A stretch of 64,000 bases of DNA from Nothophaeocryptopus gaeumannii (taxonomy: Eukaryota; Ascomycota; Dothideomycetes; Mycosphaerellales; Mycosphaerellaceae), in assembly GCA_031771865.1 (NCBI GenBank), contig JASISA010000027.1, positions 496,001 through 560,000 of the forward strand. The letters are read 5' to 3'. Shown here piece after piece: positions 1 through 9,938 of the stretch (positions within the stretch are counted from its first letter, which is position 1; each line of letters starts with the position of its first letter). The notes beneath the pieces were generated by a model, which was not told the DNA's origin, made no database searches, and was given only the letters and a program-made list of their open reading frames with translations. The position numbers and the translations under genes are program-made.

Positions 1-475
1 CTGCGTGTCGGCAGGCTGGATCGCGTGGTTGTTGAGTTCCACGGAGTCAGGGCCACTGGATGTCTGAGCAGTGTGGTTGCACAGAATTTCACGAGTGGCT
101 TTCACCACATGCGATCTAGCAACACGAGCAAAGCCCATCTTGCATTCTGTACATGCTGTCTCGCCTTGGGCCCTGTGGTCGATTTTACAGTTTTGACCCG
201 ATCGCTTCATGTGAAATCAATATTTCGCTCATTCGCTGCCAGGGAAATATCTTGCTATGCGTCAGGCTGTCCCACCCAAGGAGTATGCGATGTCCGTGGC
301 TGAGGAGCTTGACATGAAAGTGTGGCGGCCATAGCTCCATGATCCTTCGGGCTACTCACTGCCAACAGCCCCGATCGGATTGCCAGCCTTTTGCGCTGCC
401 GGACCTTTAATGACTGTCCAAACCTCTCAAGACTGCCTTGGGAACTCTTTCAGCCTTTCATGACCCCAAAATCAC
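1..475. other. Upstream flank, no gene recognised
   Basis: No open frame here shows a recognisable domain or fungal gene structure. The right part is the promoter and 5' leader of the HET gene that starts at 476. Confidence 0.5.
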
Positions 476-2446
476 ATGGAGGATGTTCACTACGAGAACG
501 ACCGCCTCTCTCTTGAGAGCTTCTCCACGAGCGAGCTTGTGTCCATTGCCGCAGTGCGAAAGAGCCATGCATACAGACAATCGCCGATCGATCCCTGCTT
601 CAAAGAAATACGCCTGCTGCGAGTCCTTCCAAAACGCCATGACACCATAATTCAGTGCGAGGTTACAACACATCATTTGGACCAAGCGCCTCCATACACG
701 GCTCTGTCGTATGCCTGGGGCAAGCCCGATGGCGACTGCCAGATCATGCTTAACGGCCAAGTCCACAACGTACGCAAGAACTTGTTGCGCTTCCTCCATA
801 TCGCGTCTGGAATGTCGAAATACAAGAACCGGTCGTTTTGGATCGACGCGTTGTGTATAAATCAAGTGGATCTACCAGAGAGGGCACATCAAGTGTCCAT
901 CATGACCGATATCTACAAAAGTGCTGAGGATGTCCTCGCATGGATAGGACCGTCCTATCGAGGAAGCGAGTTGGCCATGCGTGCTTTGGAGAGGAACAGG
1001 TTCACCAGAAACTTTTGGGCCACAGAAGCTGCCAGCGCCGTTGGGCAATTATTTCAACGATCATACTGGAGTCGATTGTGGGTCGTGCAAGAGCTGGCCC
1101 TTGCCGAGTCTGTGCGAATTGTGTGCGGCAGGTTGGAGATCTCATGGGACAGTCTCGTGCGCTTTGTCGATGCTGCGATTCAACACCGCCCGCCACCTAC
1201 CGAGTCCACGGCAACGACCGGCTTTCAAGCTTTCGAAAATAGTAGAGCATTATCGATGATTCGACGTATCCCTTACGCACAAGCGGAGCCAAACCTGTAC
1301 GATCAGGTGCTTGCCTTTGAAGGCTTGCTATGCTCAGACCCAAGAGATAAAGTATATGACCTAATGGGGATCGCCGGACCTGGAAATGAAGATATCTGGC
1401 CAGACTATACTATTACGCTGCCGAAACTTTTGCACACTGTTCTTCGCAACTACCATTACTCGCATCCACCAACAGATCTACAGAAAGTAATATCGCAGTG
1501 CAAGACACTCGAGTCTTTGTTAGGCTTGGAGGCAGGTGTAATGATGGAATTTGACGACCCATCCACAGACATCGAATCACTGATCCGAGAAGTGCTGCCA
1601 GCTATGGAATTCTGGGCGATGGGACCGAATTCGGCAGAGTTGTTCCTACTGCTGTGGTGGGCGCGAGCTCACCATCACAGGCACGTGATAGACCTGTGGC
1701 ACATCGTCTTCCACAGCGATTTTCGTGGCGAGCTACTCTTACGCATTATCCGCAGCATGGGGAGCCCCGCCGCTGTGGATATATTGCTGGATAGTCCACT
1801 TGTCAGTGCTGATTATTCAACGTTCCAGTACGAGTACTGGGAGATTCAACCTCGACCTCATCGCCTCGCAGCTGCGTCATGCAAGATCACCTTTCGTCAG
1901 TCGGCTCTGCTCCTTGCCATGAAGTACGGCCATCTTGATATCATGGAACGTCTACTTCGGGACGGGACAGTACCCCAGGACCAAGTGCATTCAGCTTTGC
2001 TATACTGCTGCGAACTACCAACCATGACGAACATCAGTCAACGCATCGGAATTCTGGTTGAAGTCGGCAAGGCAGATATCAATGCATTTCCGTACGAGGA
2101 CAAACACGACCGCTTCCTGCATCTCGCCATCAGGAGCAATAATGGTGAAGCTATGAGAAAATTACTTGAATACAGTGACCTGAACGTCAATGCAGGACTT
2201 CCCATAGTCGATGCAATCACGACAGAACAATTCGACGCTGTTGGGTTGTTGCTGCATCACGAGAATACTGACCTTACGTTGCGCAATGGACAAGGTCCTA
2301 CGATGCTCACAGTGCTCGCTCAAAAAATGCCTATATTCGCCATCAAGACTTTGAAATCGGCGAGGAAAGCTGAGTGGGATGCCGTGCAGTGGGAATGGAT
2401 ATACTTACGATCGCATCGCACATTCCACAAGATGGTACGACGCTGA
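476..2446 (+). CDS. HET-domain (heterokaryon incompatibility) protein
   Basis: This is a single-exon 656-residue protein. The HET domain covers about residues 45-210 and shows its three classical blocks: ALSYAWG (76-82), FWIDALCINQ (121-130) followed by a QVSIMTDIYKSAEDVLAWIG segment, and YWSRLWVVQE (197-206). HET domains act intracellularly in non-self recognition and can trigger regulated cell death when hyphae of different genotype fuse. The remaining 400 residues are helical and weakly ankyrin-like near 460-620 (for example ALLLAMKYGHLDIMERLL), so a sensing or scaffold role is possible but inferred. The ATG at 476 lies only about 40 residues before the first conserved HET strand, which fits the usual architecture. 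It is the first of three HET genes in 8 kb. The partner specificity is unknown. Confidence 0.9.
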   Translation: MEDVHYENDRLSLESFSTSELVSIAAVRKSHAYRQSPIDPCFKEIRLLRVLPKRHDTIIQCEVTTHHLDQAPPYTALSYAWGKPDGDCQIMLNGQVHNVRKNLLRFLHIASGMSKYKNRSFWIDALCINQVDLPERAHQVSIMTDIYKSAEDVLAWIGPSYRGSELAMRALERNRFTRNFWATEAASAVGQLFQRSYWSRLWVVQELALAESVRIVCGRLEISWDSLVRFVDAAIQHRPPPTESTATTGFQAFENSRALSMIRRIPYAQAEPNLYDQVLAFEGLLCSDPRDKVYDLMGIAGPGNEDIWPDYTITLPKLLHTVLRNYHYSHPPTDLQKVISQCKTLESLLGLEAGVMMEFDDPSTDIESLIREVLPAMEFWAMGPNSAELFLLLWWARAHHHRHVIDLWHIVFHSDFRGELLLRIIRSMGSPAAVDILLDSPLVSADYSTFQYEYWEIQPRPHRLAAASCKITFRQSALLLAMKYGHLDIMERLLRDGTVPQDQVHSALLYCCELPTMTNISQRIGILVEVGKADINAFPYEDKHDRFLHLAIRSNNGEAMRKLLEYSDLNVNAGLPIVDAITTEQFDAVGLLLHHENTDLTLRNGQGPTMLTVLAQKMPIFAIKTLKSARKAEWDAVQWEWIYLRSHRTFHKMVRR

Positions 2447-2806
2447 ATTGCCATGATTGGTGCATTGAATGACACGCTCTCCAAATTTGGAAGGCTTCAC
2501 AGGAGTGCTCATGATTGGAAAAAGCTTCAGGGCCTCATACGCATGCTGTTGAGCTACACCTTGCTTTGAGTTCACACTCTGCACTGCATGTCGGAGGGGG
2601 CTGTGACGCGCCGCGTGCTCTTTCAGACAACCGGATCTACGGCGGGCAGACTGTCTTCTGTACTCATACCAGGCGTGCATTGAAGTGCCTCAGGCCGACA
2701 TGGGACGCCTGCGCTTCCCACGTGAGAGACTGCAATTCTGTGGGCTGAGCACCTGGAGGCCGCCCACGAGGATAGCCTTGCCTGATCTACCACGCGGACG
2801 TGAACA
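2447..2806. other. Intergenic, HET gene to truncated HET gene
   Basis: I see no gene in this stretch. It separates two genes transcribed in the same direction. Confidence 0.5.
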
Positions 2807-3253
2807 ATGGACTGGTTGCTTGATCTGACCGTGCTGGACCTGAATGGGCCAAAAGCTCCGTCAACAGAACCATCAATGGAGCCTGTGTACGCCAATACAT
2901 CCATCAATAAGAGATCCAGGGAAGTACGTCTTCTACGCGTACTGCCCGCATCTGACTGCGTTCAATGCGAGATCGCCACGCACTCCTTAGACAACCAGCC
3001 GCTTTACACGGCCCTATCGTATACTTCGGTTCGGTCTGATCAAGATCAAGTCACCGAGCTCAACAGACAGGCATATACTGTGCGCAATAACTTGTGGCAA
3101 TCACTGAAGCAGATCTCGTCTTTGGAGACCTACGCAGAGACTCTGTTCTGGATTGACGCAACATGCATCAATCAGAATAGCGTTATAGGTATGGATTATG
3201 ATACCATTATTGATCAGAATAGCGCTATAGGTATGGACTATGATACAGTTTGA
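2807..3253 (+). pseudogene. Truncated HET-domain gene
   Basis: The frame gives 148 residues. Residues about 35-125 match the start of a HET domain: EVRLLRVLP, then YTALSY, then FWIDATCINQN. These align with EIRLLRVLP, YTALSYAWG and FWIDALCINQ of the full-length neighbour at 476-2446, so the two are probably paralogues. Directly after CINQN the homology stops and the frame enters a 42-bp in-frame duplication, then TGA. The remaining half of the HET domain, including the W.R.W..QE block, is absent, and AT-rich sequence follows. ALSYAWG is degraded to ALSYTSV. I infer a truncated relic; a short regulatory HET fragment cannot be excluded without expression data. Confidence 0.75.
3171..3246 (+). 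repeat. 42-bp in-frame tandem duplication
   Basis: The unit at 3171-3204 recurs at 3213-3246 (period 42 bp, 14 codons). The two copies differ at only two visible positions, both C/T. The duplication lies at the breakpoint of the truncated HET gene and encodes two copies of an IGMDYDT-type peptide. Confidence 0.85.
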
Positions 3254-3612
3254 AGCAACTATCCAGCTCCTTATAATTTATACTTCTAGTTTCCCATAGG
3301 CTTTGGCGGGCTGTCTCTACAAATTTAGTCTCGGAAATCCAGTCTAGTCATGCATTATTACTGGGAAGGCCCTGTCGAGCTTATATTCGACGTCGCCTCC
3401 GCGTGAAAATCGCGCAAAAGCAAACAGACCTTTCCAAGTAAAGACCTTATCATCGAAGACTAATGCCAGCTGGCGTTTTCTCAAGTAGCGATATATATAT
3501 GTATGTACTACATTCTAGAATTTGCTATAGTCATCTCGGTCTAGACTATCTATCTACAACCTTTATTACGATCTTCGTCCTATAGCTAAATTCTCGGCCT
3601 TCGATTAACAAC

Positions 3613-3889
3613 ATGTTCCGCCGTACTCTCCTCTCCTTAGGGCTTCTTTACTTATTAGCCACCCAAGCTGTGGTTGCAGGACCTTAGGGGTGTGTTGCTC
3701 CCTCAGACATCTGTAAATGTTGTCGTGTAAGTAAAATAAGGACCTTAGAGCGACTTAGACTAATAAGATAAAAAGGAGAAAGGCCATTGTGGCTGGCGTT
3801 ACAACTCACAGACCTCATTGTCGGGTGTTACTTGTTCACTTGACGCCAAAGGATGCACAAATAAATGCGAGTGCTATAATTGCACGTAA
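3613..3889 (+). pseudogene. Small secreted cysteine-rich protein, one premature stop
   Basis: An ATG at 3613 opens a typical signal peptide (hydrophobic stretch LLSLGLLYLLATQAVVA). The frame is broken once, by TAG at 3685-3687 (codon 25), just after the predicted cleavage region. Beyond it the frame continues with cysteines to a GTAAGT donor at 3727. A 52-bp phase-0 intron (3727-3778, branch-like GACTAAT) leads to exon 2 at 3779-3889, ending in TAA. The two exons total 74 codons and would carry ten cysteines, the pattern of a disulphide-rich secreted fungal protein or effector. The TAG sits in CCT-TAG-GGG, which one C-to-T change in a CpA context would give from CAG; this is the RIP signature. 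A TATA-like run lies near 3490-3505. The broken state is seen; the secreted role is inferred. Confidence 0.55.
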
Positions 3890-5823
3890 GCTACGCTCGC
3901 TAGGACATCGATATCTCGCTGTTCCGGATAGCTTGGACTTGGCGAGATTCTGAGTGCAAAGGCGAGGAGATCGGGATTATTGCATGTAAGCCACAACTGT
4001 GTGCTCCGCGATTTACTCCTTTGAACGAGATGCTGACGCAGCTGTGAGTAGCATGGAGAGATGAAGACGATATTACAGATCCAGACCCAGTGGTAGGACC
4101 GACGGTTGGTGTGTTGGAGGAACGCGATGGGCTGCAATATTCTTTCTATGCGTACTGTCATGTTGCGGATACGATTCTTTTGAGACCACCACGCTGAGAT
4201 CACAAGACTTTTGGATCGTTGTTGGAGAACCTGATAATGAAAGACAGACTTGCAAACGTTTCACATGCAAGCAAGGCTCACTTCACCACTCTCCACCACA
4301 CTAGCGCCTACCATGCATCTTATCACCACCTCAACCGGCGCTCGCGTGCTGGCGTGTCTTGAGGAACCACTCGCTGTTCGTTTTGTTTTGGCACTGCTCG
4401 ATCATGTTGTGGGCGAGCTTATCCTCTGACGCACCATCGTTAGCTTTGTAAGCACAAATCCTATTTGCAGTCTTCTCTCGAGGTGGTAGTAGCACTGTAC
4501 CGTTGAATCGAAAACCCTGATGCTCAGAACTAGGCGACGAGCTGGAGATTATGTCAACAGCAACTTCGATTGAATGACCTTGAGTTCTCGTTTAGCAGCC
4601 TGCCTGTTAGGTACCGCAGGAAGGTACCTTCAGCAGTTCTCTATACACCTCCTGCTAGCCTTGCACTCGCCAGTTTGTCTAGTCTCGTCTTTGAGCCATG
4701 CGGTTCCAGCGTCCTACTCTCTAACAGCCCATCTCTTTTCGCGTCCTTATGCCATGTCGCACCTTCGGCTGTCTTCGATCTCTAAGTTTGCTCCGTCTCT
4801 CAACAGCCGACATATGTGCATAATTCGATTATACGTTCGGCAGATTGTTATGGACTCCGGCATGAGCTACGGACGTATACGCCGTGGCTTCCGCTAGAGC
4901 TTTGAAGAAGAGTCTGGTCTCTATGTTGGCTCCTGGAGGAAAGACGCCGGCATTCGGGTTCCACAGGCATCGCTTTTCAGAGTCTGTCATCTCAAGCCAA
5001 ATCTCGCTTCGTTCATGATGGTGACGAAATTCAACGAGCTCCTTCGTATTCGACGTTCTGGGTCCAGATGAAAGCTGATTTTTCTTCCGACTAATACTGC
5101 GCTTGAAACACAGCTTCTCGATTAGTCTCCACTTGAAGCACATCTTCATTCCATCTCCAGGACACAGCCTCGCTTCATTCACGCTGGTGACAACACTCAA
5201 TACGCTGATTCGTATTGGACGTCTTGACTCAGGATGGAAGCTGTGTTCTCTGATGATGCTGTGATCAAAGACAGATCGGAGGTGCCACTTCTCTCTAGAC
5301 AGGATCAGCAAGGAATTCGAGAAGGGTACGCAAGGAGGACGGGGCACCAAGTGTCAAGAAGCCTATGGAAGCTTGACGTGGGCTCCGCATGATGCCGCGG
5401 GTGTACACGCCTCCTATCTCGCAACCTCTGTTCTCTACTGAGGCATTGAGCAGAAATCTGAAGTGCTGAAAGCAGCGTTGAGTTCGAGAGAGTACAGGCT
5501 TCTCGAAAGGCTTCTACAGGTCTTCTCTCCGGTGCATTCTCGATGATCTGTGGCATTCGACTCAGATGCGTCCTCCAGAAACACTCTGTCTTCATCGAGA
5601 TCACCGCTCCATCCCGTGGCGCCCTCTTTTCTATATTCCCATCGACTGGACCCCTGTCTTCAAATTCGGAGTGCTCAAAATTCGATTTGCTCCTGGAGAC
5701 AGCCCAGCGTCAGAGCGGCAGGGGAGGAACCGCAATTTAATAGAAACTTGACGTCAGTCTCAATCTGTGCTGTAGGCACGAGATGGAGCACAGCGCCAGT
5801 GATCGTAAACTGTGTGGAGGAAT
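3890..5823. other. Gene-poor region with degenerate duplication
   Basis: I find no supported gene. The stretch holds a weak minus-strand frame (4829-5350) without recognisable domain, which overlaps an imperfect direct duplication annotated separately. The left part is AT-rich with many TA dinucleotides, compatible with decayed repeat DNA. Confidence 0.45.
5006..5243. repeat. Diverged direct repeat, 72-bp units
   Basis: The segments 5006-5077 and 5172-5243 align without gaps at about 53 of 72 positions (offset 166 bp). Many of the differences are transitions. This is an old local duplication of unknown origin. Confidence 0.6.
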
Positions 5824-7719
5824 TCATGATATCTGTGCTGTAGCTTCTCCTATTACTATCTTCTCTATGGATGGGATGTCTTCAAATTGTTTTGGCCCTA
5901 CTATAATGCAGAAGTTTTCGGCATATTCTGCGTTAACAATACCGAATGTTCCAGGGCGATGAGTGCTTGGTTTGAGGATCAGTATATCCGGATGAGCTCT
6001 AGTGGCTGAACCGCCAGATGAGCCGACTGCGCAAAGTATGGACCCTTCAGTGATACGAGCATCAACGGGAAACCTTATACCCTTATCAGACTTGACGCCA
6101 GTCGTGAATGTTCGTTCGATCAAATGAAAGGGGGCGCCTGCATCATCTCGTATGGTACTGTGCGAGATGGCCAAGCCGAGGCGTCCGCACTCTCTGAGCG
6201 TCTCTTCAGGTGAACACAAGGCGAAGCGTGTAAAGGCGATAGGTCTCTCGTCGGTCCAGCGCTCACGCACGAGGCGTACAAGCCGAATGACATGTATTTT
6301 GCAGCGCAGTGTCAAGCCATCACACGCCACAGACGCCTGGCATTCATTGTACTCTGGATCCCACCATATTTCGTGTTGCACAAAGCCGAGCCGCAGATCT
6401 GGAACCCAGGACGGTAATTCCGAATCGTCAGTGACCTTCTTCTCCTGACGAAAGTTGCGCAGAAGAACTGGAAACAGCTTGAGCTCAACGAGTCTTCTTG
6501 CGAAAGCGACATAAACTGATTCTTGGGAGCTGCTGTAATCCGGCGTGATTCCACAAGATGGGTCAAGTGATATCAGTGAATATAGTAGATCTCGCGGGTC
6601 GGAACACTCCAGTCCATCGTGCAGAGCTAGGGCTCGGCACAGGTTCGAAAGTGGCTTTTCAGACCTGTAGGCCATTGACATGGGCATGAAGAGCCTAGAG
6701 AAGGAGTGGAGACGGTCATCAAGCTCGCCGAACGCGTCGATGAGTTGACGTCGGTCAAGACGTGCTGCTTCGAGGGCTCGACTGCCATGGAAGTTTCGAA
6801 ACGTACGACACGTTTCCCAGAAGAAGTGCCGGATTCTGTAGACCGTAAGACGGTTCATGTTGAAAGACAGAATGCTATGAGGACCCAAATGCCACGTTTG
6901 GTCTTTAGCATGCAAAAGTTCCTGTACTATCCAGCGTCGATGCCAGTACCTGCGCTCGAGAAACGCCTTAAGCGCCAACGCAGCATTGACAACACGCATC
7001 GGCAAGCGTGTATCTTCCCCGAAAACCTTGATCAAAAGGTCTTCCAGTATGGTGGAGTTGGGGTCGCGAATATTGCTTAGGACGTGCAGGAAATCTCTAT
7101 CGGAGTCTTCCTTCCAAGAGTCATTGAGAATGGGTTCAACGACACTCCCGTAATCATCAGCTTCCTCCGGCACTCGGTGCAAGTTGTTCAATATGCGAAA
7201 TGCGTGCTCGTCGAGCTCGATATCTTTGGTCTCGCCGAGCCAGACGATAACGCGAGATGCTCGGCGGTAAATATCTGCCATCTGTGCGACCTGGGCGCTT
7301 TGCTCCGAAACGTGAAGTTGGTTAATGCATATAGCATCGACCCAAATTCGGAGTGGGACTTCCACAGTTCGAACCCTGAGGAGCCCATGAAAAAGGTTCA
7401 GCGTAATAGTTTTGCGTTGTCTTGATAGGATCATTTCCTGGCAAAGAGAGTAGTCTCCATCGTCCATCGCGTTGCTGTACGATAACGCTGCATAATCGCC
7501 AGGGTTCTCCAATGAGACAGTCTCGATGTCGCAGACAAGTGGATCACGGAAATTCGAGGCCGGATGCAGCGTTAGCAGGCTGGTTGAACCACGTGTTGGG
7601 ATTGGCTCATAACGGTATACATCTGTTTCTTTGCGGTGTATCTCCTGTAGTCTTCGGACGAAGTCAGGTATGGCCTGTGGTGGCTCAGTGCGATCAGAAA
7701 CGTCGCGTGGAATTGCCAT
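5824..7719 (-). CDS. HET-domain protein
   Basis: This is a single-exon 631-residue protein on the minus strand with ATG at 7717-7719. HET blocks are clear: YAALSY (77-81), IWVDAICINQ (125-134), QVAQMADIYRRASRVIVWLG (about 143-162), and YWHRRWIVQE after an acidic insertion. A middle region contains LECSDPRDLLYSLISL, a motif common to HET proteins of the CSDPRDKVYAL type; the first HET gene has the equivalent CSDPRDKVYDLMGIAG. The C-terminal 150 residues are beta-rich and uncharacterised. The role would be self/non-self recognition at hyphal fusion. It is convergent with the accessory region to its left and codirectional with SLU7 to its right. It is less similar to the first HET gene than the truncated copy is, so it is probably not a recent duplicate. 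Confidence 0.9.
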   Translation of the reverse strand: MAIPRDVSDRTEPPQAIPDFVRRLQEIHRKETDVYRYEPIPTRGSTSLLTLHPASNFRDPLVCDIETVSLENPGDYAALSYSNAMDDGDYSLCQEMILSRQRKTITLNLFHGLLRVRTVEVPLRIWVDAICINQLHVSEQSAQVAQMADIYRRASRVIVWLGETKDIELDEHAFRILNNLHRVPEEADDYGSVVEPILNDSWKEDSDRDFLHVLSNIRDPNSTILEDLLIKVFGEDTRLPMRVVNAALALKAFLERRYWHRRWIVQELLHAKDQTWHLGPHSILSFNMNRLTVYRIRHFFWETCRTFRNFHGSRALEAARLDRRQLIDAFGELDDRLHSFSRLFMPMSMAYRSEKPLSNLCRALALHDGLECSDPRDLLYSLISLDPSCGITPDYSSSQESVYVAFARRLVELKLFPVLLRNFRQEKKVTDDSELPSWVPDLRLGFVQHEIWWDPEYNECQASVACDGLTLRCKIHVIRLVRLVRERWTDERPIAFTRFALCSPEETLRECGRLGLAISHSTIRDDAGAPFHLIERTFTTGVKSDKGIRFPVDARITEGSILCAVGSSGGSATRAHPDILILKPSTHRPGTFGIVNAEYAENFCIIVGPKQFEDIPSIEKIVIGEATAQIS

Positions 7720-8045
7720 AATATGATACAGAGATTCGCACAGCAGAATGGTCCCTTAGCCGGATGATTTGGACATTTTGATGTTCTTTGGTACTGGCTC
7801 GAGAGTCGGGCCTCTTTAGAAGGAGATGTGAGAGCGAGGCAAGGTAAGGCTGGGGCGTGGGCGCAATCGCGGGGCCACCCAGACGCAGGGACTGAGCACT
7901 GCTCGTGTGATGTGCACTTCAGCAGCTATGCATATCGCCGGGTAGCCGTTAATTGGAGAGAGGAAGACCACATAGGGACAAGGCTGTTGAATGAATTCCG
8001 ATGCTTGTCCGCAGGTCCCCGTCTTGATGTGACTTACCTCTGCTC
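7720..8045. other. Intergenic, HET promoter and SLU7 3' flank
   Basis: No gene is seen. It must contain the promoter of the minus-strand HET gene and the terminator of SLU7. Confidence 0.5.
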
Positions 8046-9518
8046 TCATCGCGCCTCCAAAAGCTCGTCCTTCCCCAACATCTTCGCCATAGGATCATTC
8101 TGATTCGTCTTCTCCCTCTTCCACTTCTCCATCTGCTCCTCCGTAACACCGGCCTTCAACTCTTCAATTCTCCTCCTACTCTCATCCATATTTTGCTTCT
8201 CCGGCTTATCCACTCCATTAGGCACATGCTCTTCTTGCTCCTCTTCCTCCTTCCATGCCTGCGCCTTCTCCACCTCCTCGGCGTTCCCTGCCTCCTCCGC
8301 GCGGGGTAGTGTAAGCCCTCTGCTAAAGTGATCTGCTTCTTCAGCTGCCCTCCGCCCTTCTTCACCTGTGCAGAAACTGTTCTTGACGATGCTATGACAG
8401 CAGGCGTAGCCCCATTTGAAGTCCTTCCACCAGCTGCCCCAAACTGATGTGTGATTGTTGATGAGGACGTCTTCGGGGTACATGCTCTTTTCTTTCTTTT
8501 CTGGTAGGCCTTTGATGCGTCCTCGTTCGTCGTACTCGACGTATCGCTCGTTTGAAGTGACACCTGCACCGACAAGTGCGGACTTCTTCTTGGAGATTGT
8601 TTCTTGTGACCCGTACTTATCTGCCAGGGCTTTCTTCTTCGCTTCTGCTCGCTGGACTTCTTCCTCGGCCTTCCGCTTTCGCGTGAGTTGCGCTTCTGTA
8701 GGGTTCGCCTGCATATGGATCTTGTCCTTGTCGCCGCGCTCTTGCGTCTCCCATGCGTATGTCTGCGCTCGCTCGAACTCCGCTGCGTCGCCTGATTGCT
8801 TCGAAAACCCATCATCCGCGTTCAGCCCGTCCGGATCGCCTGTGCCAGAGTCGATCATTGATCGCGTCTTCGGATCATACTTCGCGCTCTCCAGGTCCAG
8901 ATTCACTAAGTATTTCGCAGTATCCTCTCGTAATCGCAGATTTCTCGTCGACCCAGACTGATTCCGACCCATATCTGTTTCCTCTTCATACCTATCCCCC
9001 TCCTCATCACCCTCACCATCCTCGTCCCCATCCTTCTTCCCCGCCGCCGACTTTTTAATCTCCTCCATAGTCTCATACTCTTCAATAACCTCCTTATATT
9101 CACTCGCCTCAAACCCATTCCACCGATCCCTCTTCGCATCCCACCCAAGCTTCACGTCCTTAATCTGTTCATCCGCAGCGATGTTCTTGCCAGTCCACCT
9201 CGCGCCGGCTTTTCTTTTCCGCTGCAGGCAGTCCTTTCCCTTGTGACTCATGGACCCGCAGTTTTCGCATGCGCCTTTGCGGTATTTGGTCGCGGCGGGG
9301 CCTTTCTTGCTTCCACGATCGTACCATTGTGCGGTCGCGAGAGGATCTTGGTTCCTTTGGGATTGGAGACGTTGATGCTCGAGGTAGTCGCCGTCGGAGG
9401 CTGTCGCATCGTCGATGTAGAAGGGTTTCTTCGCGATGAAGGAGGGGATGTACTCGTTTCGCTCGTTGCTTTTAGGGGTTTCGGCGGTCTTGCCGCCTTT
9501 CGCTGGATTTGGTGGCAT
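8046..9518 (-). CDS. SLU7: Pre-mRNA splicing factor SLU7
   Basis: The 490-residue product is a second-step splicing factor that helps select the 3' splice site in the spliceosome. The N-terminus carries NEYIPSFIAKKPFYID, then a CCHC zinc knuckle with C84, C87, H92 and C97 (CENCGSMSHKGKDC). The conserved WDAKRDRWNGF segment and an acidic EDGEGDEEGD tract follow, then VWGSWWKDFKWGYACCHSIV, a hallmark of Slu7. The C-terminus is a charged coiled coil. The gene is uninterrupted, unlike several neighbours. The ATG at 9516-9518 is the first in frame and gives the usual MPPNPA-like start. It is divergent from the CAB2-like gene over about 420 bp. A nuclear location is expected from the family. Confidence 0.95.
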   Translation of the reverse strand: MPPNPAKGGKTAETPKSNERNEYIPSFIAKKPFYIDDATASDGDYLEHQRLQSQRNQDPLATAQWYDRGSKKGPAATKYRKGACENCGSMSHKGKDCLQRKRKAGARWTGKNIAADEQIKDVKLGWDAKRDRWNGFEASEYKEVIEEYETMEEIKKSAAGKKDGDEDGEGDEEGDRYEEETDMGRNQSGSTRNLRLREDTAKYLVNLDLESAKYDPKTRSMIDSGTGDPDGLNADDGFSKQSGDAAEFERAQTYAWETQERGDKDKIHMQANPTEAQLTRKRKAEEEVQRAEAKKKALADKYGSQETISKKKSALVGAGVTSNERYVEYDERGRIKGLPEKKEKSMYPEDVLINNHTSVWGSWWKDFKWGYACCHSIVKNSFCTGEEGRRAAEEADHFSRGLTLPRAEEAGNAEEVEKAQAWKEEEEQEEHVPNGVDKPEKQNMDESRRRIEELKAGVTEEQMEKWKREKTNQNDPMAKMLGKDELLEAR

Positions 9519-9938
9519 TTTAGGACGTGGAAGTGGTGGTGGATGGTGGTGTCGAAGCGATTCAGGATGTTGAAGTTGAAGGTGCCTCTGAACTTATGCC
9601 TGAGGCTCGTAGCGGGACAAGGGTCTGACGTCGGCTTTCTTCTGCCTCTATCCTCAAGACTACACGGCAGCACTCATCCTGATGGGGACGTCGAGTATGT
9701 GAGCCATCCCGCCTTCGAGAATTTCGGATCAATGGATATGTCTCAGTCAGCACCAGGCTCAAGAGACCATGGCGGTATCCCGTCCACCGTCATAACAACC
9801 ATCATTGTGCTCAACTCATGAACAAATACATCCATTTCCATCACCGTGCCTACTAAACGACAAGAAGTATCCACCCCTGCCGGCATCTGAAAGACCACCT
9901 ATCGCCGGACTATCGCCGCCAAGAGCGTGAATCATCCA
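9519..9938. promoter_or_regulatory. Divergent promoter, SLU7 / CAB2
   Basis: The 420-bp interval lies between the start codons of two divergently transcribed housekeeping genes and must carry both promoters. I see no clear TATA box. Confidence 0.6.

Noticed and set aside
4829..5350. 173-codon minus-strand frame
   Set aside because: No domain, and it crosses a diverged direct repeat whose two copies are read in different codon contexts.
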